Origin: Flavobacterium sp. UBA7680
Lineage (GTDB): Bacteria > Bacteroidota > Bacteroidia > Flavobacteriales > Flavobacteriaceae
Length of the DNA: 64,000 nucleotides
Assembly: GCF_002482975.1 (NCBI RefSeq)
Contig: NZ_DLHA01000029.1
Location: 147,948-211,947, forward strand
Reading direction: 5' to 3'
Shown here: positions 23,909 through 32,067 of the stretch, in pieces
How the letters are laid out: each line of letters starts with the position of its first letter
How positions within the stretch are numbered: the first letter of the stretch is position 1
The notes under the pieces: model-generated
The model's database searches: none
What the model saw: the letters and a program-made list of their open reading frames with translations, nothing else
What the model was told of the DNA's origin: nothing
Program-made: the position numbers and the translations under genes

Positions 23909-23953
23909 AAAAAAGAGTCAAGACTTATTTAATTTCGTCTTGACTCTTTTTCT
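23909..23953 (+). terminator. Rho-independent terminator after gpsA
   Basis: AAAAGAGTCAAGAC pairs with GTCTTGACTCTTTT, loop 12 bases, T-rich tail. Confidence 0.85.
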
Positions 23954-23956
23954 TTT

Positions 23957-24039
23957 CCTGCAAGGTTTCCAAAACCTTGTAGGTATTTATTATAGATGTG
24001 TTAAATTCTAAACCTACAAGGTTTTAAAAACCTTGCAGG
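23957..24039. repeat. Pair of inverted CCTGCAAGG palindromes (REPIN-like)
   Basis: A CCTGCAAGG..CCTTGTAGG unit (23957-23983) and its inverted partner CCTACAAGG..CCTTGCAGG (24013-24039) flank 29 bases. Further copies lie at 42539-42691. Confidence 0.75.
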
Positions 24040-24046
24040 AGAAATG

Positions 24047-24454
24047 TTATTTTACCATTATTCCTTCAACAAACAAAATCGGCACTTCTTCCGTATTATT
24101 TTCGTTGATTAAGTTTGATTTGAATATGAATTTCTTATCGTACAAAGTATTCCCGATAAAGAACGTTACCATAAATTCATTATTCAAAACCAAAAGGCTT
24201 TTCTCTATCATTTCGATCTTTACCACAGAAACAGCCGGAACTTCAACAAAAGCGTGACGTAAAACAGATGTTTTTTTCATTTCGCCATCAATAGTTCCAA
24301 ATGCTTTTGAAACCACCATAACGCTGTCTAAATTAAAGTCGCTGTCGTTTACAAGATAAGCGTACCACACTTTTTCCATAAAATCATCGCTCCATTCCTG
24401 CACCGCAGCAATAAATACGTTCTCTACTTCTGGAATTGTTATATCTTTTTTCAT
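24047..24454 (-). CDS. Hypothetical protein conserved in Flavobacteriia
   Basis: The 135-residue cytoplasmic protein begins MKKDITIPEVENVFIAAVQE. No known domain is recognised. It has no signal peptide, membrane segment or Cys motif, and alternates beta-strands (VWYAYLVND, VSVVKIEMIEK, FMVTFFIGN) with acidic segments. The true start is the ATG at 24454; the frame also has a TTG at 24484. It lies downstream of pheS on the same strand after a 124-base gap and may be read through from it. Confidence 0.6.
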   Translation of the reverse strand: MKKDITIPEVENVFIAAVQEWSDDFMEKVWYAYLVNDSDFNLDSVMVVSKAFGTIDGEMKKTSVLRHAFVEVPAVSVVKIEMIEKSLLVLNNEFMVTFFIGNTLYDKKFIFKSNLINENNTEEVPILFVEGIMVK

Positions 24455-24578
24455 TTTTATTAAAAGCTTTAAAACCTTTGTCAAAGCCTAAACTTCAACA
24501 AAGGTTTATTATATTATGATAATAAATTAGACATTCGAATTAATCTAAAATCTACAGTCTAAAATCTAAAATTGCAAC

Positions 24579-25598
24579 TTATATATTTGCTTTAAATTGC
24601 TCTAAGAAACGAACATCATTTTCATAGAACATACGGATATCGCCAATTTGGTATAAAAGCATTGCAATACGCTCTACTCCCATTCCAAATGCAAAACCGT
24701 TGTATTCGTCTGGATTAATATCACAGTTTTTCAAAACGTTTGGATCAACCATTCCGCATCCACCAATTTCTAACCAGCCCGTTCCTTTTGTGATACGGTA
24801 ATCTGTTTCCGTTTTTAGTCCCCAATAAATATCAATTTCAGCACTTGGCTCTGTAAAAGGGAAATACGACGGACGAAGACGGATTTTAGATTTTCCGAAC
24901 ATTTCTTTAGTAAAATAAAGTAACGTTTGTTTTAAATCTGCAAAAGAAACATCTTTGTCAATATACAATCCTTCTACCTGATGGAAAATACAGTGTGAAC
25001 GCGATGAAATAGCTTCATTACGGAAAACACGTCCCGGAGAAATCGTACGAATTGGCGGTTTATGATTTTCCATATAACGCACCTGAACAGATGATGTATG
25101 CGTACGCAACAACACATCAGGATTTGTCTGAATGAAAAAGGTATCCTGCATATCACGCGCCGGATGATATTCTGGCAAGTTTAATGCAGTAAAGTTATGC
25201 CAGTCGTCTTCGATTTCCGGACCTTCAGAAACGTTGAATCCAATATTGGCAAAAATATCTATAATTTGATTTTTTACGATAGAAATAGGATGACGAGAAC
25301 CAATAATTACTGGTTCTGCAGCACGCGTTAAATCACCAAAAATTCCTTTTGTTTCTTCTTTGCTTTCAAGTTCTTCCTGAATAACTCTTACTTTTTCTTC
25401 AGCAACAGCTTTTAAAGTATTTATTACTTGTCCAAAGTCTTTTTTCTGATCGTTTGGAATATTTTTAAATTCAGTAAAAAGTTCTTTTAATAAACCCTTA
25501 CTACCTAAATATTTAATACGGAATTGCTCTAAAGATTCTTTATTTTTCTCATTAAAGGCTTTAGCTTCCTCTATATGCTGTTTTATCTTATCTATCAT
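24579..25598 (-). CDS. pheS: Phenylalanine-tRNA ligase alpha subunit
   Basis: The 339-residue class II synthetase subunit has an N-terminal coiled-coil region (IKQHIEEAKAFNEKNKESLE). Motif 2 is GRVFRNEAISSRSHCIFHQV and motif 3 is GFAFGMGVERIAMLL, with the Phe-binding EIGGCGMVDPNVL between. It pairs with PheT (not in this window) as an alpha2beta2 enzyme. Length and start are typical. A TAAATTTG element precedes it. Confidence 0.97.
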   Translation of the reverse strand: MIDKIKQHIEEAKAFNEKNKESLEQFRIKYLGSKGLLKELFTEFKNIPNDQKKDFGQVINTLKAVAEEKVRVIQEELESKEETKGIFGDLTRAAEPVIIGSRHPISIVKNQIIDIFANIGFNVSEGPEIEDDWHNFTALNLPEYHPARDMQDTFFIQTNPDVLLRTHTSSVQVRYMENHKPPIRTISPGRVFRNEAISSRSHCIFHQVEGLYIDKDVSFADLKQTLLYFTKEMFGKSKIRLRPSYFPFTEPSAEIDIYWGLKTETDYRITKGTGWLEIGGCGMVDPNVLKNCDINPDEYNGFAFGMGVERIAMLLYQIGDIRMFYENDVRFLEQFKANI

Positions 25599-25620
25599 TT
25601 TCCTTCAATAATTGAGAGTA

Positions 25621-25628
25621 CAAATTTA
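25621..25628 (-). promoter_or_regulatory. -7 promoter element for pheS
   Basis: TAAATTTG on the minus strand, 22 bases before the ATG of pheS. Confidence 0.5.
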
Positions 25629-25732
25629 AGTAAAAAAGTGAGATGTTAAAGGTTAGACGTTAGAAGTATTCCAAACTTCTGCTATATTTTCAATCCAAAA
25701 TCTAAAATCTACACTCTAAAATCAAAAATTAT

Positions 25733-26089
25733 TTACTCAATAACGTTTCTTTCTAAAAAATAATTTACAATTGCTTCTTTCATTAAAACAGATTGTTCTC
25801 CGGCTTTTAGCGAAGGCAATTGTTCTTTTACTTTATAATGCGGCCAGCCTTCAGCATCAAAAAAATCAAATTCATAAAACCCGTAAGGTTCAAGTAATCT
25901 GCAAATTGCAATATGCATTAAGTTTAGTTTTTCATCTTTTTTGAATTCACGGTGCACTTTTCCAAGTTCCTGAACTCCAATTAGGTAAATTATGGCATCT
26001 AAATCTAAGTCTTCGCCTTGCGAAAATTGATTTGAAAGTATATCGACGAGCTTTTCCCAGCGCTCTTTTAATTGTGTATCTCTAGACAT
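25733..26089 (-). CDS. Hypothetical protein, 118 aa, conserved in Bacteroidota
   Basis: This acidic, soluble protein starts MSRDTQLKERWEKLVDILSN and contains LDLDAIIYLIGVQELGKVHRE and YEFDFFDAEGWPHYKV. It has a mainly helical pattern, no signal peptide, and no catalytic motif I can name. It lies 134 bases upstream of pheS on the same strand but has its own promoter element. Function unknown; the gene is probably real given the long conserved-looking frame and codon use like its neighbours. Confidence 0.65.
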   Translation of the reverse strand: MSRDTQLKERWEKLVDILSNQFSQGEDLDLDAIIYLIGVQELGKVHREFKKDEKLNLMHIAICRLLEPYGFYEFDFFDAEGWPHYKVKEQLPSLKAGEQSVLMKEAIVNYFLERNVIE

Positions 26090-26187
26090 TTAATTTATGT
26101 TTTTTGATTGTAGATTTTAGACTGCTGATTTAAAAAATCAATTCTGAAGGGGGCAGAATCGCAATCTGAACTCTAAATTTTGATTTG

Positions 26188-26195
26188 CAAAGATA
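26188..26195 (-). promoter_or_regulatory. -7 promoter element for the 118-aa protein
   Basis: TATCTTTG on the minus strand, about 100 bases before the start, which implies a long leader. Confidence 0.4.
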
Positions 26196-26322
26196 CACAG
26201 TTCAAATTCAAACACGTTAAAAAAATTAAACACATAAAAACATAGATTTTAAATATTAGATAAATCAAGATTAAAAACAGCTGAACCTTTGCAACTCTGA
26301 GCCTCTGAACCTTAAAAAAACA

Positions 26323-26330
26323 TATATTTG
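26323..26330 (+). promoter_or_regulatory. -7 promoter element for cvpA
   Basis: TATATTTG lies 25 bases before the ATG at 26355. It is a perfect TAnnTTTG. Confidence 0.55.
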
Positions 26331-26354
26331 CGCCTTTATTAAACATACCAAAAC

Positions 26355-26903
26355 ATGAGTTTTTTTGATATTATCGTTGCCGCACTTTTAGTTTACAGTT
26401 TATACAAAGGAATTAAAAACGGTCTTTTTGTAGAAGTTGCTTCTTTTATTTCGCTGTTATTGGGAATTTATCTTGCAATTAAATTTTCTTCTTTAATTGC
26501 TGACATGATTTCAAAACATGTTTCATGGAACCCAAATAATATACAAATTACAGCTTTTATCCTAACTTTTATTCTGGTCGTAATTGGCGTTTATTTCCTT
26601 GCTAAAATATTAACCGGAATCGCTGATTTTGCAATGCTGGGCTGGATGAATAAGTTAGGCGGAGGCTTTTTCAGAATCTTAAAAACAATCCTGATTTTAA
26701 GTATTTTTATTGCTTTGTTTGAGAAAATCAACTTCAATAATACTTTCGCTAAAAAAGAAACTTTAGATAAATCTATTTTCTATAATCCGGTGAAAAAAGT
26801 CGCGGCTTTTGTTTATCCTTCTATTGAAAAATGGTACGAAACTTTTAAAGAAAAACAGGCTGAAAAATCTGAAGAAAAAAAAGATACTGCTAAAAAAGAA
26901 TAA
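26355..26903 (+). CDS. CvpA-family membrane protein
   Basis: The 182-residue protein has four hydrophobic segments: FFDIIVAALLVYSLYKG, FISLLLGIYLAIKF, ITAFILTFILVVIGVYFLAK and ILKTILILSIFIALF. It opens with the family's conserved FFDIIVAALLVYSLYKGIKNG, and a GWMNKLGGGFF turn is present. CvpA proteins are inner-membrane proteins linked in E. coli to colicin V production and bile tolerance. The Lys/Glu-rich C-terminus is charged and probably cytoplasmic. Function in flavobacteria is unknown. Confidence 0.85.
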   Translation: MSFFDIIVAALLVYSLYKGIKNGLFVEVASFISLLLGIYLAIKFSSLIADMISKHVSWNPNNIQITAFILTFILVVIGVYFLAKILTGIADFAMLGWMNKLGGGFFRILKTILILSIFIALFEKINFNNTFAKKETLDKSIFYNPVKKVAAFVYPSIEKWYETFKEKQAEKSEEKKDTAKKE

Positions 26904-26918
26904 TACTATTTACAAAGT

Positions 26919-26952
26919 AAACCCGACAGGTTTTAAAAACCTGTCGGGTTTA
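26919..26952 (+). terminator. Terminator-like ACCCGACAGG palindrome after cvpA
   Basis: AAACCCGACAGGTTTT is self-complementary with its partner through CCTGTCGGGTTT. An identical-type element is at 37508-37544. Confidence 0.7.
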
Positions 26953-26970
26953 ATCATATTTATTAATTAG

Positions 26971-27013
26971 AAAAAACCTTTATAAAAGTTTAAAACTTTT
27001 ATAAAGGTTTTTT
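26971..27013. repeat. AACCTTTATAAAAG inverted repeat
   Basis: AAAAAACCTTTATAAAAGTT pairs with AACTTTTATAAAGGTTTTTT. It is part of the 354-base gene-free stretch between cvpA and the GH95 gene, which holds only repeats. Confidence 0.7.
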
Positions 27014-27034
27014 TCAAGAGAGATTAATAGCATT

Positions 27035-27165
27035 AATAGCCTCCAGTTTTAACTGGAGGTTTGAGAATAGATATACATACAAGGCTTTAGCCAAAATAAT
27101 GCATTTAGGCTAAAGCCTTTGGTTGTTGAAACTAAAAAACCTCCAGTTAAAACTGGAGGCAATTT
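27035..27165. repeat. Composite palindromic element (REPIN-like), copy 2
   Basis: It shares the architecture of 10953-11079: outer palindromes of the CCTCCAGTT/AACTGGAGG type at 27040-27059 and 27140-27159, and an inner inverted repeat AAGGCTTTAGCC/GGCTAAAGCCTT. Confidence 0.8.
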
Positions 27166-27172
27166 ATCTGTT

Positions 27173-27238
27173 TGTCAGGCTGAGCGAAGTCGAAGCCCTT
27201 TTATGTTAATCGAGCCTTCGACTTCGCTCAGGATGACA
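27173..27238. repeat. GCGAAGTCGAAG inverted repeat
   Basis: TGTCAGGCTGAGCGAAGTCG pairs with CGACTTCGCTCAGGATGACA, with few mismatches. A common interspersed type in flavobacteria, as I recall. Confidence 0.7.
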
Positions 27239-27257
27239 GTAGTTTTCAAAATAATAT

Positions 27258-29687
27258 TTAGAAATTTATTTCTGTTTTCTCATCTTTCTTTAAAGTAATA
27301 TCTTGTTTTTTATCCCCAAAAATTAAAGTTGTTTTCCTTCCTTTTTTCGAAGAAATAATTACTTTTTCAGGTTTCTTATTGTTCCAGATTATTTCTAATT
27401 CAAATCCGCCTCTTGCGCAGATTCCTTTTACAGAACCTTGTTCCCAGGCATCTGGTAAAGCAGGAAGTAATCTAATTTCATTTTCATTTGATTGCACTAA
27501 CATTTCGGCAACAGCTGCCGCTCCTCCAAAATTTCCATCAATTTGAAATGCCGGATGCGCATCGAATAAATTTGGATAAGTTCCTCCGCCTCTTCTTGGT
27601 TTTTCCGTTTTCTTTCCGTCCGGATCAACATAACGAAGCAATTCACGGAACATTTTATAAGCACGGTTTCCGTCCCAAAGTCTAGCCCAAAGATTAATTC
27701 TCCAGCCTTTTGACCAGCCCGTTGTTTCATCGCCTTTTATTTCGAGCGTTTTTCTCGAAGCTTCTGCAAGATCCGGAGTTTTTAAAGGCGTAATATGATC
27801 CCCCGGAAAAAGCCCGAATAACTGCGATTGATGGCGGTGTTTCGGATCATTATCTTCCCAATCAAAATACCATTCCTGAAGGTTTCCTTTTTTACCAATT
27901 TGATACGGATAAAATTTTGCCAATGCTGCTTCTAATTTTTTTCTGAACTCAGCATCAACATTAAGAACTTTTGAAGCTTTTATAGTTTTATCAAAGCATT
28001 CACGAATCATAGCTAAATCGGCAGTTCCTCCATATAATGTAGCGCCTACAAAACCATCTGTTAGTTTATATTGATTTTCCGGTGAAGTTGATGGTGATGT
28101 AATTAAATTTCCATTTTTATCGGTTACCAGCCAGCCAAGGCAAAATTCTGCTGCACCTTTCATCAAAGGATATCCTTCTTTCTTTAAATAAGCCTCATCC
28201 CGAGTAAAAATATAATGTTCCCAAATATGTGTGCTCAGCCATGCGCCCGCTATTGGCCAGCAAGCCCACATTGGTTCTTCTTTTCCAAATTGCCCAACGG
28301 GATTTGTCATTGCCCAAATATCAGAATTGTGTGCCGCTGCCCAGCCTTCGTTTACACCATAAAAAGTCTTCGCGGTCACTTTTCCGGTTACCGAAAGATT
28401 TTTTATAAAACTCAAAAGCGGCAAATGCATTTCTGAAAGATTGGTATTTTCTGCCAGCCAGTAATTTTCTTCGAGATTAATGTTCATCGTATAATTACTA
28501 CTCCAAGGCGGATTCAAATACGGATTCCAAATTCCCTGTAAATTCGCCGGAACGCCCAATGTCCTTGAAGAACTTATTAATAAATAGCGACCGTAATTAA
28601 AATAGAGAATTTCCAGGTTTTTATCTTCTTTTCCGTCAGCGTAGCGCAGTAAACGTTCGTCTGTTGGTAAATCTGGTGCTGTGGTTTTGCCTAAATCTAA
28701 CGTTAGACGGTTGTAGAATTTTTGATAATCGGCAATATGAGATTCTTTTAATTTATCAAAAGGTTTTGCAAATGCTTTGTTCAGGTTTTGCAATGCAATG
28801 GCTACATCATCAGGACCTTCTGTTGCTGGATTTTTGTCAAAACCATTAAAACTTGTGGCAACAGAAACATAAATAATAGCTTCTGTCGCATCTTTTAAAA
28901 TTAAAGATTCTCTGGAATTTGTAATTTTTCCATCCGTTTTTTTGATTTGGACTAAAGTCGTAAATTTTGTTCCTCTATCTTTTATCTCCAAATATTTTGG
29001 AGAAGCAGTATATCCGGCATTTTCATGAATGGGTGCAGAACCGGTCATTACCAAAATATTATTTCTTACTTCGACATTAGACTGTAAAAGACTTTTTAAA
29101 TTGATATCAAAATTTAAAGCCCCTTTTTGATCGGCTGTTAATTTGATTACCATAATTTGATCTGGAGCAGAAACAAAATATTCACGTGTATATTTTATGC
29201 CGGCCATTTCGTAACTTACTTTTGAAACTGCATTCGAAATATCCAGTTCTCTATGATAATTTACAGCTTTTCCTTTTTCAGAATTATTGATTTCTAATGT
29301 TCCTAAAGGCGCATATGACTCGGAGTTTTTTCCCTGAAGTTTCTTGTTTAATTCTTCAGCCAGTTTGTAATTTTCATTTTTTAACGCTTCGCGAATTGCC
29401 GGAATGTTTTTATAAGCTTCCGGATTCATTTTAGCATTTACGGGCTCTCCCGACCAAAGTGTGGCATCATTCAAATAGATTTTATCTGAATTTGAACCTC
29501 CAAAAACCGTTGCTCCCAATTTCCCGTTTCCTAAAACTAAACTTTCTTCAAAGAAATCGGCAGGTTTATCGTACCATAAAACATTTTTCGATTGCGCCGA
29601 AATGTTTGTGTAGTAAGAGGTGAAAAGTAAAATGAGAAATGTTTTTTTTATGATTTTTGGATTCATAGGTTTGTTGTTTTTGATCAT
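27258..29687 (-). CDS. GH95 family alpha-L-fucosidase
   Basis: The 809-residue secreted enzyme has a signal peptide (hydrophobic TFLILLF region, cleavage near ISAQ). It then shows the GH95 N-domain (VLWYDKPADFFEESLVLGNG and LNDATLWSGEP). The (alpha/alpha)6 catalytic part contains NMNINLEENYW, TSPSTSPENQ and FQIDGNFGG, where the catalytic Asn/Glu/Asp residues of GH95 lie. GH95 enzymes release alpha-1,2-L-fucose (some alpha-L-galactose). It is the last gene of the minus-strand locus and fits fucosylated xyloglucan. An internal ATG at 29666 (MNPKIIKK) is an alternative start. Confidence 0.9.
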   Translation of the reverse strand: MIKNNKPMNPKIIKKTFLILLFTSYYTNISAQSKNVLWYDKPADFFEESLVLGNGKLGATVFGGSNSDKIYLNDATLWSGEPVNAKMNPEAYKNIPAIREALKNENYKLAEELNKKLQGKNSESYAPLGTLEINNSEKGKAVNYHRELDISNAVSKVSYEMAGIKYTREYFVSAPDQIMVIKLTADQKGALNFDINLKSLLQSNVEVRNNILVMTGSAPIHENAGYTASPKYLEIKDRGTKFTTLVQIKKTDGKITNSRESLILKDATEAIIYVSVATSFNGFDKNPATEGPDDVAIALQNLNKAFAKPFDKLKESHIADYQKFYNRLTLDLGKTTAPDLPTDERLLRYADGKEDKNLEILYFNYGRYLLISSSRTLGVPANLQGIWNPYLNPPWSSNYTMNINLEENYWLAENTNLSEMHLPLLSFIKNLSVTGKVTAKTFYGVNEGWAAAHNSDIWAMTNPVGQFGKEEPMWACWPIAGAWLSTHIWEHYIFTRDEAYLKKEGYPLMKGAAEFCLGWLVTDKNGNLITSPSTSPENQYKLTDGFVGATLYGGTADLAMIRECFDKTIKASKVLNVDAEFRKKLEAALAKFYPYQIGKKGNLQEWYFDWEDNDPKHRHQSQLFGLFPGDHITPLKTPDLAEASRKTLEIKGDETTGWSKGWRINLWARLWDGNRAYKMFRELLRYVDPDGKKTEKPRRGGGTYPNLFDAHPAFQIDGNFGGAAAVAEMLVQSNENEIRLLPALPDAWEQGSVKGICARGGFELEIIWNNKKPEKVIISSKKGRKTTLIFGDKKQDITLKKDEKTEINF

Positions 29688-29714
29688 GCTTTTACATCTG
29701 GTATTTCTGCAATC

Positions 29715-29818
29715 TTGTCATTCCGAGGAACGAGGAATCTTCGCAAGTAACTCGACAAAGATTGATGATTTACTTTACGGAGTTTCTTGCGAAGATTCCT
29801 CGTTCCTCGGAATGACAA
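29715..29818. repeat. Long inverted repeat (TTCCGAGGAACGAGG family)
   Basis: Two 33-base complementary arms lie at 29715-29747 and 29786-29818 and contain ATTCCGAGGAACGAGGAATC. It lies in the 321-base stretch between the GH95 and esterase genes, which holds no gene. Confidence 0.8.
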
Positions 29819-29884
29819 AACTATCGTGTTAATCTTGCACTACCAAATAATTGTTCCTAACGGAAAATTTCTTATCACCTTTGT

Positions 29885-29998
29885 TCGCGTGAGGGATAGG
29901 AGCTGGCTACCGAAGTAGCGCGGATAGCCCGACCGTACCGAGATAAGAAGGCGTATTTACGCAAAGTATATTTGCCTTCTTATCTCGGTATGGTCACG
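29885..29998. repeat. Structured repeat (CCGAGATAAGAAGG family)
   Basis: GTGAGGGATAGGAGCTGGC is followed by inverted 20-base arms 29933-29952 and 29974-29993 (ACCGAGATAAGAAGGC, one mismatch). The same gap contains the repeat at 29715. I do not see it as a known ncRNA. Confidence 0.65.
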
Positions 29999-30007
29999 CC
30001 CAAATGA

Positions 30008-31954
30008 TTATTTACTCACTTTATAAACTTCATTCGCCGTAATCATTTCCCAATTATCAGTTCTAAATGGTGATGCCGGAAATTTTTCTTTATTGAAAAG
30101 ATTGATTTCGGTATCGTCATCTGCCCAGCCGTAATGAACGACAACGGGATTTTGAACCTGATCGCTTGATACAACTATTTTATTGTCTTTAATTATCGCT
30201 TTCGCAGAATGAAAAACTTTATCTGCGCCAGCAATTTCGAATCCTTTTAGTTCATCGTTATTTGGCGTTGATAATCCAGTTCCTAAATTGTCGAAAGTCA
30301 AAATAATTTGATTTCCTTTTATTTCTTGTGATTTATAAGTTGGTCCGCTGTGAACTTGTTTTTTGCCATAAACATTGTTTAAAGCAACTGCTGCCAAACG
30401 CAAACCGATATCTTGTTTATTAGTTGGGTGAATATCTTTTGCATTTCCGATATCGGTTGTAACGGCCATTCCTGTATTTGGTAATTTTAAAGTTTCAGAT
30501 TGTGCTTCGCGAAGTTCTGCCCAACGGCTTCCTGTTTTACTGTTTCCGTTGAACTCATTGAAAGTTGATAATTGAACGAAATAAAAGGGAAAATCACCTT
30601 GTTTAAATTTGGTTCGCCAGTCTGTAATCATTAACGGAAATGCTTTTTTATACTGATTCGCTCTCCAAACATTCGCTTCGCCCTGATACCATAAAACGCC
30701 TTCAATAGCATACGGAACCAGCGGATTTATCATTGCATTGTATAATAGCGAAGGATAACTGTTTGGTGACAAAGCTGTTTTGACAACAATAACTTTAAAT
30801 TTCCATTTTCCGTCAAGCGGAATATTTTTACTTCCGAGAGCTAATTTTAAATCTGCAGATTCGCCGTAGATTCCGCCTCCGCCGCCGTTATCGACAATTC
30901 TGACTGCAATTACATTTTTGCCTTCTTTTAAAATATTTGATGGGATTTCGTAAACACGTTTTATATCGTATTGTGTATTTCTTCCAACTTCAATTCCGTT
31001 TACATACGTAATGTCTTCATCATCGATTTTTGAAAGATAAAGTGTTAATTTGTTTTTAATATCTTCTGCAGAAAGCGTAATTGTTTTTCGCATCCAAACA
31101 ATTCCGTCTAAATCGCCTAAAGGTTGGTTTTCCCATAAACTCGGCGTATTTAATTCTCCCCAAGATGAATCGTTGAAATCAAATTCTTTAAAAGTATTTT
31201 CATTATCTGTACTTACCGGAGTTCCTTGAATTTTTTCGACTCTTTCTTTCATGTTTTTGGCGTACAATTTCGAGATCGAATCTACATTTAGCGAAGGAAC
31301 TTCAGCAATCATAGATTTGAAATCGTCGCTTTTTTGAAATGCTTCACGGCTTGTCCAGGTTTCTACATTAGTTCCGCCCCAGGAAGTATTGATGATTCCA
31401 ATTGGGATTTTTAATTCGGCATATAATTTTCTGGCGAAATAATATCCAACTGCTGTAAAATTACCAACTGTTTCTTTATTTGCTGTTTCCCATTTTCCCG
31501 CTTTTAAATCGTCTTTTGGTTTGCCGCTTAAATCTTGTGCAACTCCAAAATGACGAATCATTGGATAATCAGAATTAGCAATTTCTTTTTCGGCATTTAT
31601 AGTTTTTGAAACTTGAAATTCCATATTCGATTGTCCGCTGCAAATCCAGACTTCACCAACCAAAATATTTTTGATCGTGATTTTATTTTTTCCGATAATG
31701 ATTAATTCGAAAGGTCCGCCTGCTTTTTCAGAATTTAGATTTAAAGTCCATTTTCCGTTTTTATCGGCAGTTGTTTTTTGTATTTGTTTGTTAAAATGAA
31801 CCTCTATTTTTTCATTTGCATCGGCAAAACCCCAAACTGGGATTTTTTTGTCGCGCTGCAGCACCATTCCGTCAGAAAACAGCAAAGGCATTTTGACATT
31901 AGCATTAGCTAAAACATTTATTATCAGAAAAATAAATACAACACATTTTTTCAT
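30008..31954 (-). CDS. SGNH acetylesterase with inserted beta-sandwich (sialate O-acetylesterase/CE20-like)
   Basis: The 648-residue protein has a signal peptide, then PLLFSDGMVLQRDKKIPVWG (the sialate-O-acetylesterase N-domain). The SGNH blocks are WICSGQSNMEF (Ser109), SWGGTN, LWYQGEAN and DIHPTNKQDIG. Between blocks (about residues 260-375), an inserted jelly-roll-like stretch (FDFNDSSWGE, WMRKTITLS, YVNGIEVGR) splits the hydrolase. A comparable split is known in CE20 esterases acting on acetylated xyloglucan. The locus fits that substrate, but sequence alone cannot exclude other O-acetylated sugars. Confidence 0.85.
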   Translation of the reverse strand: MKKCVVFIFLIINVLANANVKMPLLFSDGMVLQRDKKIPVWGFADANEKIEVHFNKQIQKTTADKNGKWTLNLNSEKAGGPFELIIIGKNKITIKNILVGEVWICSGQSNMEFQVSKTINAEKEIANSDYPMIRHFGVAQDLSGKPKDDLKAGKWETANKETVGNFTAVGYYFARKLYAELKIPIGIINTSWGGTNVETWTSREAFQKSDDFKSMIAEVPSLNVDSISKLYAKNMKERVEKIQGTPVSTDNENTFKEFDFNDSSWGELNTPSLWENQPLGDLDGIVWMRKTITLSAEDIKNKLTLYLSKIDDEDITYVNGIEVGRNTQYDIKRVYEIPSNILKEGKNVIAVRIVDNGGGGGIYGESADLKLALGSKNIPLDGKWKFKVIVVKTALSPNSYPSLLYNAMINPLVPYAIEGVLWYQGEANVWRANQYKKAFPLMITDWRTKFKQGDFPFYFVQLSTFNEFNGNSKTGSRWAELREAQSETLKLPNTGMAVTTDIGNAKDIHPTNKQDIGLRLAAVALNNVYGKKQVHSGPTYKSQEIKGNQIILTFDNLGTGLSTPNNDELKGFEIAGADKVFHSAKAIIKDNKIVVSSDQVQNPVVVHYGWADDDTEINLFNKEKFPASPFRTDNWEMITANEVYKVSK

Positions 31955-31976
31955 TTCTTCTAAATTTAAATTGATT

Positions 31977-32056
31977 AAACCATATAAGTGATATAAGTAA
32001 AATTAAGTTTTAAATTATAATTGAACTTAAATTATCTTATATCACTTATATGGTTT
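31977..32056. repeat. 21-base inverted repeat between esterase and GH5 genes
   Basis: Perfect arms 31977-31997 and 32036-32056 (AACCATATAAGTGATATAAG and complement) with a 38-base loop. Possible transcript-stabilising hairpin within the locus. Confidence 0.75.
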
Positions 32057-32067
32057 AGATATTTTTT

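Noticed and set aside
24455..24484. TTG extension of the 135-aa protein
   Set aside because: It adds an unlikely basic leader, and the ATG at 24454 is sufficient.
28215..28849. Plus-strand frames inside the GH95 gene
   Set aside because: They are shorter frames antisense to a strongly conserved enzyme and show no domain or promoter.
29885..29998. Structured RNA gene
   Set aside because: The hairpins fit an interspersed repeat, and I see no consensus of a known RNA family.
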